A DNA stretch of 10,003 nt from JBARCX01 sp049794535 (GCA_049794535.1 JBARCX010000351.1:1-10003); one strand, 5' to 3'; numbered from the stretch's first letter, positions 1 to 6,347 are shown. Made by a program: numbers and translations. Notes: a model not told the origin generated them from the sequence alone.

Positions 1-1380
1 CCGCAGGTAGTCCCGGTTGCATTGACCTTGCCGCAGATCGATCGCGTGCGCTGGCACCTGTTCCCCGAACTACGCGTCGAACTGGGCAGCGGCCAGTTCG
101 GCCTCTTCGGTCCCAGCGATGCCGCCGTGCGCCCGCTGGAGATTCCGGACCTGGTCAAAGTCATGGACTCGCAGCAGGAGCTGTTGGCGCGCTCGCTCGG
201 CGACGAACACCGCATCATCCACGGCGTCGCCGGCTCCGGTAAAACCATGATTCTCGGTTTCCGCGCCATGCAGTTGGCGCGCACCATGAACCGTCCGATA
301 CTGGTGCTTTGCTACAACAAGACCTTGGCTGCACGGCTTGATCAACTGATCGGCGAGCGCGGCCTGAGCGACAAGGTGCAGGTCTACAACTTCCACAAGT
401 GGTGCCGAAAGATGCTGACGGCCTACCACGTCGACTTGCCCCGTGGTGATCTACCCCAGGCTGATCTACCCCACGCTGATCCGTCAAACGCTGACTCACC
501 CAAGAAGGGTGGCAAGGCATTCTTCAAGCAGATGGTTCAGGGTGTGATCGATGGCGTTGATCGCGGCCAGATTCCACGCTTCCAGTACGGCGCCGTGCTG
601 GTCGATGAAGGCCATGACTTCGAGCCGGATTGGTACAAGCTCATCGTGCAAATGATCGACCCCAGCACCAACTCATTGCTGGTGCTGTACGACGACGCGC
701 AAAACATCTACGGCGAAGCCGCCCGCCGCAAGGTCAGCTGGAAAAGCCTCGGCGTGCAAGCGCAAGGCCGCACCACCATCCTCAAGCTCAACTATCGCAA
801 CACGCTGGAAATCCTCGCGGTTGCCCGTGGCTTCGCCAACGAACTGCTGACATCACGCGCGGACGATGACGATGGCGTACCGCTCATCGCACCGGAAAGT
901 GCTGGCCGCCGCGGCCCTCTGCCCGAACTGATTCGTGTCGACACCGCTGGCGCCCAGCTCACCGTGCTGATCGAACGCCTGCGTGACGAACACGCTCACG
1001 GTCGCCCGCTCTCCGACATGGCGGTGATCTTCCGCAATCAATGGGAGGGCGAGAAACTACACGAGGCCCTTAAGCGTACGGATATCGCCAGCCGCCTTGC
1101 CGAAGGTAACGGCAAGAGTTCTCTGTTTGTGGTGGAAGACTGCGTCAAGCTGGTCACCATGCACTCCAGTAAAGGCCTGGAATTTCCTTTTGTGATCATC
1201 CCGGGCCTTGGGTCGTTGCCTAAGCCTGGCCAGACGGAAGCCGACGAAGCTCGCCTGCTTTACGTTGCGATGACCCGCGCCACCGAACGACTGATACTGA
1301 TTCACCATGACGATTCGGTCTTCAGCAAACGCATCCGCGACTCGATCAATGAGGTGCAGGGACAGTTGGAGTCGTCATAA
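1..1380 (+). CDS. UvrD/Rep-like superfamily 1 DNA helicase, 5'-truncated
   Basis: ATP-dependent DNA helicase of the UvrD/Rep/PcrA type. The reading frame is open to the left edge, so the true start lies outside; residue numbers here count from the TTG at 22. Visible motifs: Walker A GVAGSGKT (68-75), Walker B VLVDEGHD (192-199), motif III around LYDDAQ (222-227), motif IV LNYRN (256-260), motif V VTMHSSKGLEF (378-388) and motif VI LLYVAMTRA (412-420), the last two belonging to the UvrD C-terminal domain. The compact size, the HGVAGSGKT context and DEGHDF resemble helicases that carry an N-terminal NERD nuclease-like domain; that domain would lie upstream, so this is inference. Between the first motifs and Walker B, residues 138-162 form five 5-residue repeats starting with Asp (DLPxA-like), an unusual insertion. 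The stop is TAA at 1378-1380. The helicase assignment is secure; the biological role is not. Confidence 0.9.
   Translation, partial: PQVVPVALTLPQIDRVRWHLFPELRVELGSGQFGLFGPSDAAVRPLEIPDLVKVMDSQQELLARSLGDEHRIIHGVAGSGKTMILGFRAMQLARTMNRPILVLCYNKTLAARLDQLIGERGLSDKVQVYNFHKWCRKMLTAYHVDLPRGDLPQADLPHADPSNADSPKKGGKAFFKQMVQGVIDGVDRGQIPRFQYGAVLVDEGHDFEPDWYKLIVQMIDPSTNSLLVLYDDAQNIYGEAARRKVSWKSLGVQAQGRTTILKLNYRNTLEILAVARGFANELLTSRADDDDGVPLIAPESAGRRGPLPELIRVDTAGAQLTVLIERLRDEHAHGRPLSDMAVIFRNQWEGEKLHEALKRTDIASRLAEGNGKSSLFVVEDCVKLVTMHSSKGLEFPFVIIPGLGSLPKPGQTEADEARLLYVAMTRATERLILIHHDDSVFSKRIRDSINEVQGQLESS
433..507 (+). repeat. 15-bp tandem repeat, five units, in helicase gene
   Basis: Five consecutive 15-bp units encode DLPRG, DLPQA, DLPHA, DPSNA and DSPKK. 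The second and third units (448-462 and 463-477) are nearly identical and the outer ones are degenerate. The repeat keeps the reading frame and sits in a region between conserved helicase motifs, where a loop can vary in length. It looks like a small minisatellite and may differ in copy number between strains. Confidence 0.75.
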
Positions 1381-1491
1381 CTGTTCGTAACTGAGCACAG
1401 CTACACGCGCTTGCACGGCAACGCCAACAGGCTCAGAGTGGGTTGATATGCATAGCCTGACGAATTTGGACTTATACGACGGGTTCTAGAA

Positions 1492-1519
1492 GAACTTGCG
1501 CTAGGAAACGGGCTCTAAA
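1492..1519 (+). promoter_or_regulatory. Sigma-E (RpoE)-like promoter for SH3b gene
   Basis: GAACTT (1492-1497) and TCTAAA (1514-1519) are separated by 16 bases. This matches the known sigma-E consensus (GGAACTT, about 16 bases, TCTGA or TCTAA) closely. Transcription would start around 1525, about 25 bases before the ATG at 1550. The product is an exported protein, which fits envelope-stress control. A TTCTAGAA palindrome (1484-1491) abuts the -35 element. No convincing housekeeping promoter was seen in the rest of 1381-1549. Confidence 0.5.
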
Positions 1520-1549
1520 CACCGGAAAGCACCACAGGAGATGCTGTCG

Positions 1550-2326
1550 ATGAAACGCCTTACGTGGTTGGTCATTTCTTCACTCGCACTCGCTGTACCT
1601 ACGCTAGCCCAAGCTGCTGCCGGTGTTGTCACTGGCAACGTCAATCTGCGCGCCGGACCCGATTCCGAATATCCGGCGATCACCGTGGTTCCCGTGGGTA
1701 CCCCGGTCGATATCCAGGGCTGTACCGAAGGCTGGGAGTGGTGCGATGTCATCACCATGGGTGCGCGTGGCTGGGTAGCCGGTACTTACGTCCAGTACCA
1801 GTATCAGAACCAGCCGGTGATCGTGCAGGAATACGGTGCAACCATCGGCATTCCGATCGTCACCTTCGTCATCGGTACCTACTGGGACAGCTACTACCGC
1901 AACCGACCGTTCTATCGCCAACGTAATACCTGGTATCACCGCCCGATCATAAGTCGCCCACCGCCACGACCGCCGCGCCCCATCACCCGCCCGCCGCCTC
2001 GCCCACAACCGGGTGGCGGAAATCGCCCGCAGCCACCGCGTCCGGGCATTGGCAATCCCGGCACCCGGCCACCGCCGGGCGGTAATCGTCCTTCGCCGGG
2101 TCAAGGCAACCGGCCGCCGCCGAATCAGGGCAATCGCCCGCAGCCCGGCCAAGGTAATAATCGTCCATCACCCGGCCAGGGCAACCAGCCACCGCCAAAC
2201 CAGGGTAATCGCCCTACGCCCGGTCAAGGCAACAACCGGCCACAGCCGAATCAGAACAATCGCCCGAAGCCGCAGCCCCGTCCGGCACCGACCAACAACA
2301 ACGGTAACGGCAATAACGGCAACTAG
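1550..2326 (+). CDS. Exported SH3b-domain protein with Pro/Gly/Asn-rich cationic tail
   Basis: 258-residue exported protein. The start is the ATG at 1550: AGGAG (1536-1540) lies nine bases upstream, and this start gives a clean signal peptide (MKRLTWLVIS, hydrophobic to about 20, cleavage near TLAQA). An ATG at 1541 is too close to that ribosome binding site. Residues 25-82 form a bacterial SH3 domain (SH3_3 type): the VNLRAGPDSEYP stretch, then the GWVAGTYV ending. Cys58 and Cys65 could form a disulfide. Residues 83-135 contain a short hydrophobic part and a Tyr/Arg-rich part. From about 136 to the end the chain is low-complexity, rich in Pro, Gly, Asn, Gln and Arg, with no acidic residues seen. 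SH3b domains often bind peptidoglycan or envelope partners; the cationic tail suggests binding to a negatively charged surface, which is inference. It sits downstream of the helicase with its own promoter. Confidence 0.85.
   Translation: MKRLTWLVISSLALAVPTLAQAAAGVVTGNVNLRAGPDSEYPAITVVPVGTPVDIQGCTEGWEWCDVITMGARGWVAGTYVQYQYQNQPVIVQEYGATIGIPIVTFVIGTYWDSYYRNRPFYRQRNTWYHRPIISRPPPRPPRPITRPPPRPQPGGGNRPQPPRPGIGNPGTRPPPGGNRPSPGQGNRPPPNQGNRPQPGQGNNRPSPGQGNQPPPNQGNRPTPGQGNNRPQPNQNNRPKPQPRPAPTNNNGNGNNGN
2081..2278 (+). repeat. Degenerate 24/27-bp coding repeats in SH3b tail
   Basis: About eight consecutive units of 8 or 9 residues with the pattern GN(N)RPxPxQ, residues 178-243 of the SH3b protein: GNRPSPGQ, GNRPPPNQ, GNRPQPGQ, GNNRPSPGQ, GNQPPPNQ, GNRPTPGQ, GNNRPQPNQ and a decayed last unit. 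Units ending in PGQ and PNQ tend to alternate, so a higher-order unit of two copies may have been duplicated. Confidence 0.75.
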
Positions 2327-2364
2327 ACTTTAGACAGGCTCTTAAACCCAAATGGCCGAATGAA

Positions 2365-2394
2365 GTCGTCACCCCAGCGCGTTGGGGTGACGAC
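2365..2394 (+). terminator. Perfect 12-bp hairpin after SH3b gene
   Basis: GTCGTCACCCCA and TGGGGTGACGAC pair perfectly around the six-base loop GCGCGT, 38 bases after the SH3b stop codon. No run of T follows, so it is not a classical intrinsic terminator. It may stop transcription in a U-tract-independent way or protect the 3' end of the transcript. Confidence 0.55.
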
Positions 2395-2525
2395 GAGCTA
2401 TTTATGGATGTTTCCCTAGCGCACCCGATACATGCGTCACACCGGCACGTCGTCGCTTGCAGCCCCGCGATCATCCGCCCGAGTCATGTTCTAAACTGCA
2501 CGCCTTCCCGAACTCGGATATCACC

Positions 2526-2957
2526 ATGCGTCGCCTGCTTTCCCTGCTTGCCGTTTCGCTCCTCGCCATCGGAGCCATCGCATCCCCGACCCTCGCCGCC
2601 GACAACGGCAATCAGTTGGTCAAGATTGATCAGAAAGTCGGTACGGGCCCCATCGCGAATTCGGGTGATGACGTGCAGGTCAGCTACACCGGCTGGTTGT
2701 ACGACGCGAGCGCAAAAGACCACCACGGTCCGAAATTCGACAGCTCATACGACAACGGCGGCGAGCCGATCAAGTTCACCCTGGGCTCCGGCGCCGTGAT
2801 TGCCGGCTGGGACCAGGGTATCGAGGGTATGCGCATGGGTGGCAAGCGCACCTTGATTATTCCCGCCAGGCTCGGCTATGGCGCCCGCGGTGCTGGCGAC
2901 GATATTCCGCCCAACGCCACGTTGATTTTCGACGTCGAACTGGTGCGCGTTAACTAA
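2526..2957 (+). CDS. Periplasmic FKBP-type peptidyl-prolyl cis-trans isomerase
   Basis: 143-residue single-domain FKBP that catalyses cis-trans isomerisation of Xaa-Pro bonds, acting outside the inner membrane. The ATG at 2526 is chosen because it begins a signal peptide (MRRLLSLLAV, hydrophobic to about 20, cleavage near PTLAA); an upstream TTG at 2457 would bury it. The FKBP fold fills residues 31-143. Equivalents of the FKBP12 pocket are present: Tyr54, Phe71, Asp72, Phe84, Val91-Ile92, Trp95, Tyr118 in LGYGARG, and Phe135; Ile127 stands near where FKBP12 has His87. The insertion after WLYD (about 61-70, Ala/Lys/Asp/His-rich) is typical of bacterial secreted FKBPs. The ribosome binding site is weak. 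A weak sigma-E-like pair, GATCAT (2469-2474) and TCTAAA (2490-2495), lies upstream. The gene is convergent with the next one; only eight bases separate their stop codons. Confidence 0.92.
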   Translation: MRRLLSLLAVSLLAIGAIASPTLAADNGNQLVKIDQKVGTGPIANSGDDVQVSYTGWLYDASAKDHHGPKFDSSYDNGGEPIKFTLGSGAVIAGWDQGIEGMRMGGKRTLIIPARLGYGARGAGDDIPPNATLIFDVELVRVN

Positions 2958-2965
2958 AACCCTGT

Positions 2966-3433
2966 CTATTTCCAGGGCCACCAACCACGCCCTGACTGCG
3001 CGTAACGATCCGCTGCACGCTCGAATGGATTGCGTGCACTGACACCACCGCACAGCAAGTAGATCGGCAAAAACAACGGGCCGAGCGCCATGTACTGATA
3101 GACATGCGCTCGCTCGTGATCGGCCAGCATGACGGGCAACTCCACGGCATACCCGGCGCGGTGCGCATAGGTGTGACACGGCACATCCAGATCATTGCCG
3201 GTGTACAGAATCACGTTGCCGAGTGTGAGTGCACCAGCGGCAACACCTGCGATGCGGAAAAAAGGCATACGGCAGAAGATCAACGCGCACTCGCGACGAT
3301 GCCAATGCACAGCCGCACCGAACAGCATGCCGACGAGACCGGCGACTATGCCGATCACTGTGTTGGGTGATGTCCACACCATGCCGAGTATCTGTGCGAC
3401 TCGTAGCCAAACAGGTTTCCGCATCGCGTGCAT
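2966..3433 (-). CDS. Small membrane protein with HExxH metalloprotease-like motif
   Basis: 155-residue protein not recognised as a named family. Three hydrophobic segments are seen, at about 24-42, 57-79 and 114-130. Residues 106-110 are HERAH, an HExxH zinc-binding signature, followed by VYQY. Further on, residues 138-142 read ERAAD, giving the order HExxH then E...D found in gluzincin-like families such as DUF4157. Together these suggest a zinc-dependent membrane peptidase or a derivative of one, but the protein is short and activity is unproven. The gene begins 17 bases after the selO stop on the same strand, so the two probably share a transcript. ATG codons at residues 1 and 4 are both possible starts and neither has a clear ribosome binding site. 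The ORF ends in WWPWK just before the FKBP gene. Confidence 0.7.
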   Translation of the reverse strand: MHAMRKPVWLRVAQILGMVWTSPNTVIGIVAGLVGMLFGAAVHWHRRECALIFCRMPFFRIAGVAAGALTLGNVILYTGNDLDVPCHTYAHRAGYAVELPVMLADHERAHVYQYMALGPLFLPIYLLCGGVSARNPFERAADRYAQSGRGWWPWK

Positions 3434-3450
3434 ATCGACTTAGCGCCGAC

Positions 3451-5019
3451 TCACGAACTGCACGACAACATGGAGCAACCGGCCTTGTGCCTCGCCCACT
3501 CCGGGCGTTTCTGCGCGTAGCGTTCACGGCCCGGCTGATCGTCGTACGGATGCCGCATCACATCGAGCAGTTCGTGGATGCCGGCATAGTCACCCTGCTC
3601 GGCACGATCAATCGCTTCCTGTGCAAGGTAGTTGCGCAGCACATAACGTGGATTGGCAGCACGCATACGCGTGCGACGCTCAGCAGCTGACAGCGGGTCA
3701 TCGGCAACACGTGCGGCGTAACGCGCTAACCACTCGTTGAATGCCGGCTCCGCCTCACTCATCTTCGCTTCGTCGTAGAAGGCGTCCTTTAGCGATGCCA
3801 AAGCGGGAGCCTGCAAGTCGAGATCACCGAGCATCCGGAACCACAGCGTCATATCCACCTCAGCCTGCTGCATCAACGCGTGCAGCGACTGCATCAACGC
3901 GACATCCTCCTCGCGACATTCGGCCAAACCCAGTTTGGCGGCGATGTTGGTGCGATCAGCGTCCGCATAGACCGCAGCGTAGCGATCCAGCCCCGCTTGC
4001 AGTGGCTCAATACTGCCAAACAATGGCGCCAGCGCACCGGCAAGACGCGAGAGATTCCACCACGCGACATTCGGCTGCTGACCAAAGCGGTAACGGCGAC
4101 GGCCAGCGTCAGTGGTATTCGGGGTCCAGTCTGGATCGAAGTCATCCACCCAACCGTATGGGCCGTAATCGATGGTGAGGCCGAGGATCGACAGGTTGTC
4201 GGTATTCATCACGCCGTGCACGAAGCCTACGCGCATCCACTGCGCCATCAGCCGCGCGGTGCGCTCGCAAACCTCGCTGAACCAGTCGGCATACAGTGCT
4301 TCGCCCTGCCCCGTCAAATGCGGAAAATCGCGACGAATGGTGAAGTCGACCAACTTGCGCAACAGTTCGATGTCATTGCGCGACGACGGCAATTCGAAAT
4401 TGCCAAGACGGATAAACGAAGGCGCGACGCGGCAAACGATGGCGCCGTGCTCAGCCTGTGGATGGCCGTCGTAGAACATGTCGCGCACCACCATATCGCC
4501 GGTGCCTACCAGGCACAACGCGCGCGTGGTCGGCACGCCGAGATGATGCATCGCCTCGCTGCACAAAAATTCGCGAATCGACGAACGCAACACAGCGCGA
4601 CCATCTGCACCGCGCGAATACGGCGTTGGGCCAGCGCCTTTCAGCTGCAGTTCCCAGCGTTCACCGGCAACGTTGATCAGCTCGCCCAATGAGATAGCAC
4701 GGCCATCACCAAGCTGCCCTGCCCACGCGCCGAATTGATGTCCGCCGTAATTCGCTGCCCACGGCTGCATGCCATCCAGCACGGCATTGCCACCGAATAC
4801 CTGCGCAAATTCATCGCTAGCCACATCCTGCGCATCGAAACCGAGCATGCGGGCCACTTCTGCCGAATACGCGAGCACGTTTGGTGCGGCCACGGCTGTA
4901 GGGTCGACGCGCGAATACAAGGCACCTTCGACCTGACGCAGGCGCAGGCCCGTTTCCGGGTCGCCGGGCAATTCACGGATAAACGTATTGTCGAAATTGA
5001 GCGTATGCATGACTGCCAT
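3451..5019 (-). CDS. selO: Protein adenylyltransferase SelO (YdiU/UPF0061)
   Basis: 522-residue pseudokinase-fold enzyme that transfers AMP from ATP to hydroxyl side chains of proteins, linked in other bacteria and mitochondria to redox stress. Family blocks are visible in order: YGGHQFGAWAGQLGDGRA (91-108), LQLKGAGPTPYSRGADGRAV (124-143, with Lys127 the likely nucleotide-binding lysine), SSIREFLCSEAMHHLG (146-161), RVAPSFIRLGNFE (197-209), GFVHGVMNTDN (265-275, Asp274 likely catalytic) and TIDYGPYGW (282-290, Asp284 likely metal-binding). The chain ends SCSS: Cys520, third from the end, occupies the position of selenocysteine in animal SelO and of the redox-regulating cysteine in E. coli SelO. 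Starts at 5019 (residue 1) and 5010 (residue 4) are both possible. It is divergent from the DUF1415 gene and is followed closely by the HExxH membrane protein gene. Confidence 0.96.
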   Translation of the reverse strand: MAVMHTLNFDNTFIRELPGDPETGLRLRQVEGALYSRVDPTAVAAPNVLAYSAEVARMLGFDAQDVASDEFAQVFGGNAVLDGMQPWAANYGGHQFGAWAGQLGDGRAISLGELINVAGERWELQLKGAGPTPYSRGADGRAVLRSSIREFLCSEAMHHLGVPTTRALCLVGTGDMVVRDMFYDGHPQAEHGAIVCRVAPSFIRLGNFELPSSRNDIELLRKLVDFTIRRDFPHLTGQGEALYADWFSEVCERTARLMAQWMRVGFVHGVMNTDNLSILGLTIDYGPYGWVDDFDPDWTPNTTDAGRRRYRFGQQPNVAWWNLSRLAGALAPLFGSIEPLQAGLDRYAAVYADADRTNIAAKLGLAECREEDVALMQSLHALMQQAEVDMTLWFRMLGDLDLQAPALASLKDAFYDEAKMSEAEPAFNEWLARYAARVADDPLSAAERRTRMRAANPRYVLRNYLAQEAIDRAEQGDYAGIHELLDVMRHPYDDQPGRERYAQKRPEWARHKAGCSMLSCSS

Positions 5020-5053
5020 GGTTGAGGCACATCACCTGACATGCAAGCGAGCC

Positions 5054-5061
5054 GCTATAGT
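5054..5061. promoter_or_regulatory. Possible shared -10 region of selO/DUF1415 divergent promoters
   Basis: The 82-base spacer between the two divergent genes contains the palindrome CTATAG (5055-5060). It reads TATAGT on the + strand (5056-5061) and TATAGC on the - strand (5054-5059), each an acceptable -10 hexamer. No good -35 element was found at 16-18 bases on either strand, so this is a weak call. Confidence 0.25.
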
Positions 5062-5101
5062 CCCGGCCACCTGTTATCCGACATGCCGTTGAACTCCCGC
5101 C

Positions 5102-5683
5102 ATGAACACGCCAAGCGAAGCCATCACCGCCGGGATCCTTCCCGAAGACACGCCGTACATCGAAGCCACCCGACGCTGGGTGGAGCGCGCGGTGGTCGGC
5201 CTGAATCTATGCCCGTTCGCACGCGCGCCGTTTGTGCAGCAAAAGCTTCGCTACGCGGTGAGCCACGCGCGCGATACCGACGGTCTGCTTGATGATTTGT
5301 GCGGCGAACTGCAGAGCCTGGCCGCCGCCGACCCAGCCGACTGCGAAACCACATTGCTGATCCATCCGCACGTGCTCGGTGATTTTCTCGACTACAACGA
5401 ATTCCTCGATATCGCCGACGCTGCGGTGGAAACGCTGAAATTGGATGGCGTATTGCAGGTGGCTAGCTTCCATCCGCAGTACCAATTCGCCGATACCGCT
5501 CCCGAAGACATTGAGAATTTCAGCAATCGCTCGCCCTATCCCACCTTGCATCTGCTGCGTGAGTCGAGCGTGGAGCGCGCCATGGACGCGATGACCGACA
5601 CCGACGAAATCTACCGGCGGAATATGGACACGCTGCGCAAACTGGGCGCTGAGGGCTGGGAAAAGCTCTGGCAAAAAGACTAA
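5102..5683 (+). CDS. DUF1415 family protein
   Basis: 193-residue protein that matches the DUF1415 family of proteobacteria in length and conserved blocks; its biochemical function is not known to me. Features seen: an ERAVVGLNLCPFA block (28-40, with Cys37), LLIHPHVLGDFLDYNEFLD (85-103), LQVASFHPQYQFA (118-130) and NRSPYPTLHLLRE (142-154). The many conserved Cys, His, Asp and Tyr positions suggest an enzyme or a metal-binding protein, which is inference. There is no signal peptide or membrane segment, so it is probably cytoplasmic. The ATG at 5102 is the start because it precedes the conserved core by a short leader; no strong ribosome binding site is present. The gene is divergent from selO, and a perfect hairpin follows its stop codon. 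Confidence 0.88.
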   Translation: MNTPSEAITAGILPEDTPYIEATRRWVERAVVGLNLCPFARAPFVQQKLRYAVSHARDTDGLLDDLCGELQSLAAADPADCETTLLIHPHVLGDFLDYNEFLDIADAAVETLKLDGVLQVASFHPQYQFADTAPEDIENFSNRSPYPTLHLLRESSVERAMDAMTDTDEIYRRNMDTLRKLGAEGWEKLWQKD

Positions 5684-5697
5684 ACAAGCCTCTTAGA

Positions 5698-5722
5698 CTG
5701 AACCAAAACGCGGCTGGTTCAG
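5698..5722 (+). terminator. Perfect 8-bp hairpin after DUF1415 gene
   Basis: CTGAACCA pairs with TGGTTCAG around a nine-base loop, 15 bases after the stop codon of the DUF1415 gene. No T-run follows. It probably marks the transcript end before the cysteine-cluster gene. Confidence 0.45.
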
Positions 5723-5754
5723 GGACGGCATGCCCATAGCTGTCACACTGACGA

Positions 5755-6108
5755 GTGAATACCCTCCCCCCCTCCTACGCCGAGAGCGTCGATCCCTACG
5801 CCGAGAGCGTAGATCCCAGCGTGCAATGTTCGACCTGTGAAGCCGTCTGCTGCCGTCTCACCGTCGTATTGATGCCCGAGGACCACGTGCCCGAGTGGCT
5901 GATCCATCGCGACGAGCGCGGCATGGAAACGCTAGCCAAGGGTGAAGACGGTTGGTGTGCTGCGGTCGATCCCAACACCTCCCGCTGCACCATCTACGAC
6001 GAGCGCCCGGTCATCTGCCGCAAATTCGCCATGGGCAGCCCGAGCTGCCGCGATGAACGGCAGAAGTGGTTCCACCACCCGATCCCCACCCCGGTGGTGT
6101 TGGTTTAA
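5755..6108 (+). CDS. YkgJ-family cysteine cluster protein
   Basis: 117-residue protein of the YkgJ / UPF0153 type, thought to chelate zinc or iron through cysteines. Cysteines: CSTCEAVCC (residues 25-33, CxxCxxxCC) plus Cys68, Cys78, Cys88 and Cys98, eight in all, with the typical CTIYDERPVICRKF block at 78-91. The start is the GTG at 5755, the only in-frame start before the conserved region, because an in-frame TGA lies just upstream at 5749-5751. The N-terminus carries a duplicated YAESVDP heptad (residues 8-21). No clear ribosome binding site is seen. The gene lies 71 bases after the DUF1415 gene, with a hairpin between, so it may have its own promoter. Its substrate or partner is unknown. 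Confidence 0.88.
   Translation: MNTLPPSYAESVDPYAESVDPSVQCSTCEAVCCRLTVVLMPEDHVPEWLIHRDERGMETLAKGEDGWCAAVDPNTSRCTIYDERPVICRKFAMGSPSCRDERQKWFHHPIPTPVVLV
5776..5817 (+). repeat. 21-bp tandem duplication at YkgJ N-terminus
   Basis: Two adjacent 21-bp copies, 5776-5796 and 5797-5817, differ at one base (GTC versus GTA codon) and both encode YAESVDP. The near identity suggests a recent in-frame duplication just ahead of the cysteine cluster. Confidence 0.85.
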
Positions 6109-6219
6109 ACATCTGCCCAAGCTTGCCGGATCGGCCGCTTCGAAAGAACAGCGGGATATGTTGCTTTGCGACATTCAGCGTGGGCTATACAGCGCTGTTG
6201 GGTAAACCCTTGTGAGACC

Positions 6220-6247
6220 CAGTTACCGCTTCGATTGACGGTAACTG
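6220..6247. other. Perfect 9-bp inverted repeat
   Basis: CAGTTACCG pairs with CGGTAACTG around the ten-base spacer CTTCGATTGA. It lies 112 bases after the YkgJ stop codon and about 110 bases before the small ORF. It could be a terminator hairpin without a T-run, or an operator. Confidence 0.5.
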
Positions 6248-6252
6248 TCTGC

Positions 6253-6288
6253 ATGTCAATGTGACATATGGATGACATACAGCATATG
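6253..6288. promoter_or_regulatory. Cluster of palindromic half-sites, possible operator
   Basis: ATGTCA-ATG-TGACAT (6253-6267) is a perfect inverted repeat with a three-base centre. A second TGACAT (6273-6278) follows the first by 11 bases, about one helical turn. The palindrome CATATG occurs at 6266-6271 and 6283-6288, and TGCATG flanks the whole at 6250-6255 and 6289-6294. The arrangement resembles binding sites for a dimeric regulator placed just upstream of the candidate -10 at 6311. The regulator is not identified. Confidence 0.45.
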
Positions 6289-6307
6289 TGCATGAAACGT
6301 GAATGCT

Positions 6308-6316
6308 TGCTAAAGT
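6308..6316 (+). promoter_or_regulatory. Candidate extended -10 promoter for small ORF
   Basis: TGCTAAAGT (6308-6316) has the TGn-hexamer form of an extended -10 element, with TAAAGT four of six matches to TATAAT. No good -35 is present, which is common for extended -10 promoters and for activator-dependent ones. The expected start of transcription is near 6323. Confidence 0.35.
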
Positions 6317-6323
6317 AGGGTTA

Positions 6324-6347
6324 CGACTACACAGGGGTAGTCGGGAG
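6324..6347 (+). promoter_or_regulatory. 5'-UTR hairpin touching the ribosome binding site
   Basis: CGACTAC (6324-6330) pairs perfectly with GTAGTCG (6337-6343) around the loop ACAGGG. The last base of the stem is the first G of the ribosome binding site GGGAG (6343-6347), which is eight bases before the ATG at 6356. The hairpin could influence ribosome access or act as a transcript 5' cap structure. Confidence 0.45.

Noticed and set aside
433..507. CRISPR-like array
   Set aside because: The units are contiguous 15-bp in-frame coding repeats with no spacers.
1541..1549. ATG at 1541 for the SH3b gene
   Set aside because: It directly abuts the AGGAG ribosome binding site, leaving no spacing; the ATG at 1550 has nine bases.
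1604..2152. 182-codon ORF on the - strand
   Set aside because: Antisense to the SH3b gene; its Arg/Ala-rich sequence is the complement of the Pro/Gly repeat region.
2457..2525. TTG start extending the FKBP protein by 23 residues
   Set aside because: It would place polar residues before the signal peptide; the ATG at 2526 gives a proper exported-protein start.
3451..3530. Selenocysteine insertion element near the selO end
   Set aside because: The codon at the key position is cysteine (TGC on the coding strand) and the only TGA is the stop, so no recoding is needed.
3880..4692. 270-codon ORF on the + strand
   Set aside because: It lies wholly inside selO on the opposite strand, and selO shows full family motifs. 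Long antisense ORFs are common in GC-rich genes.
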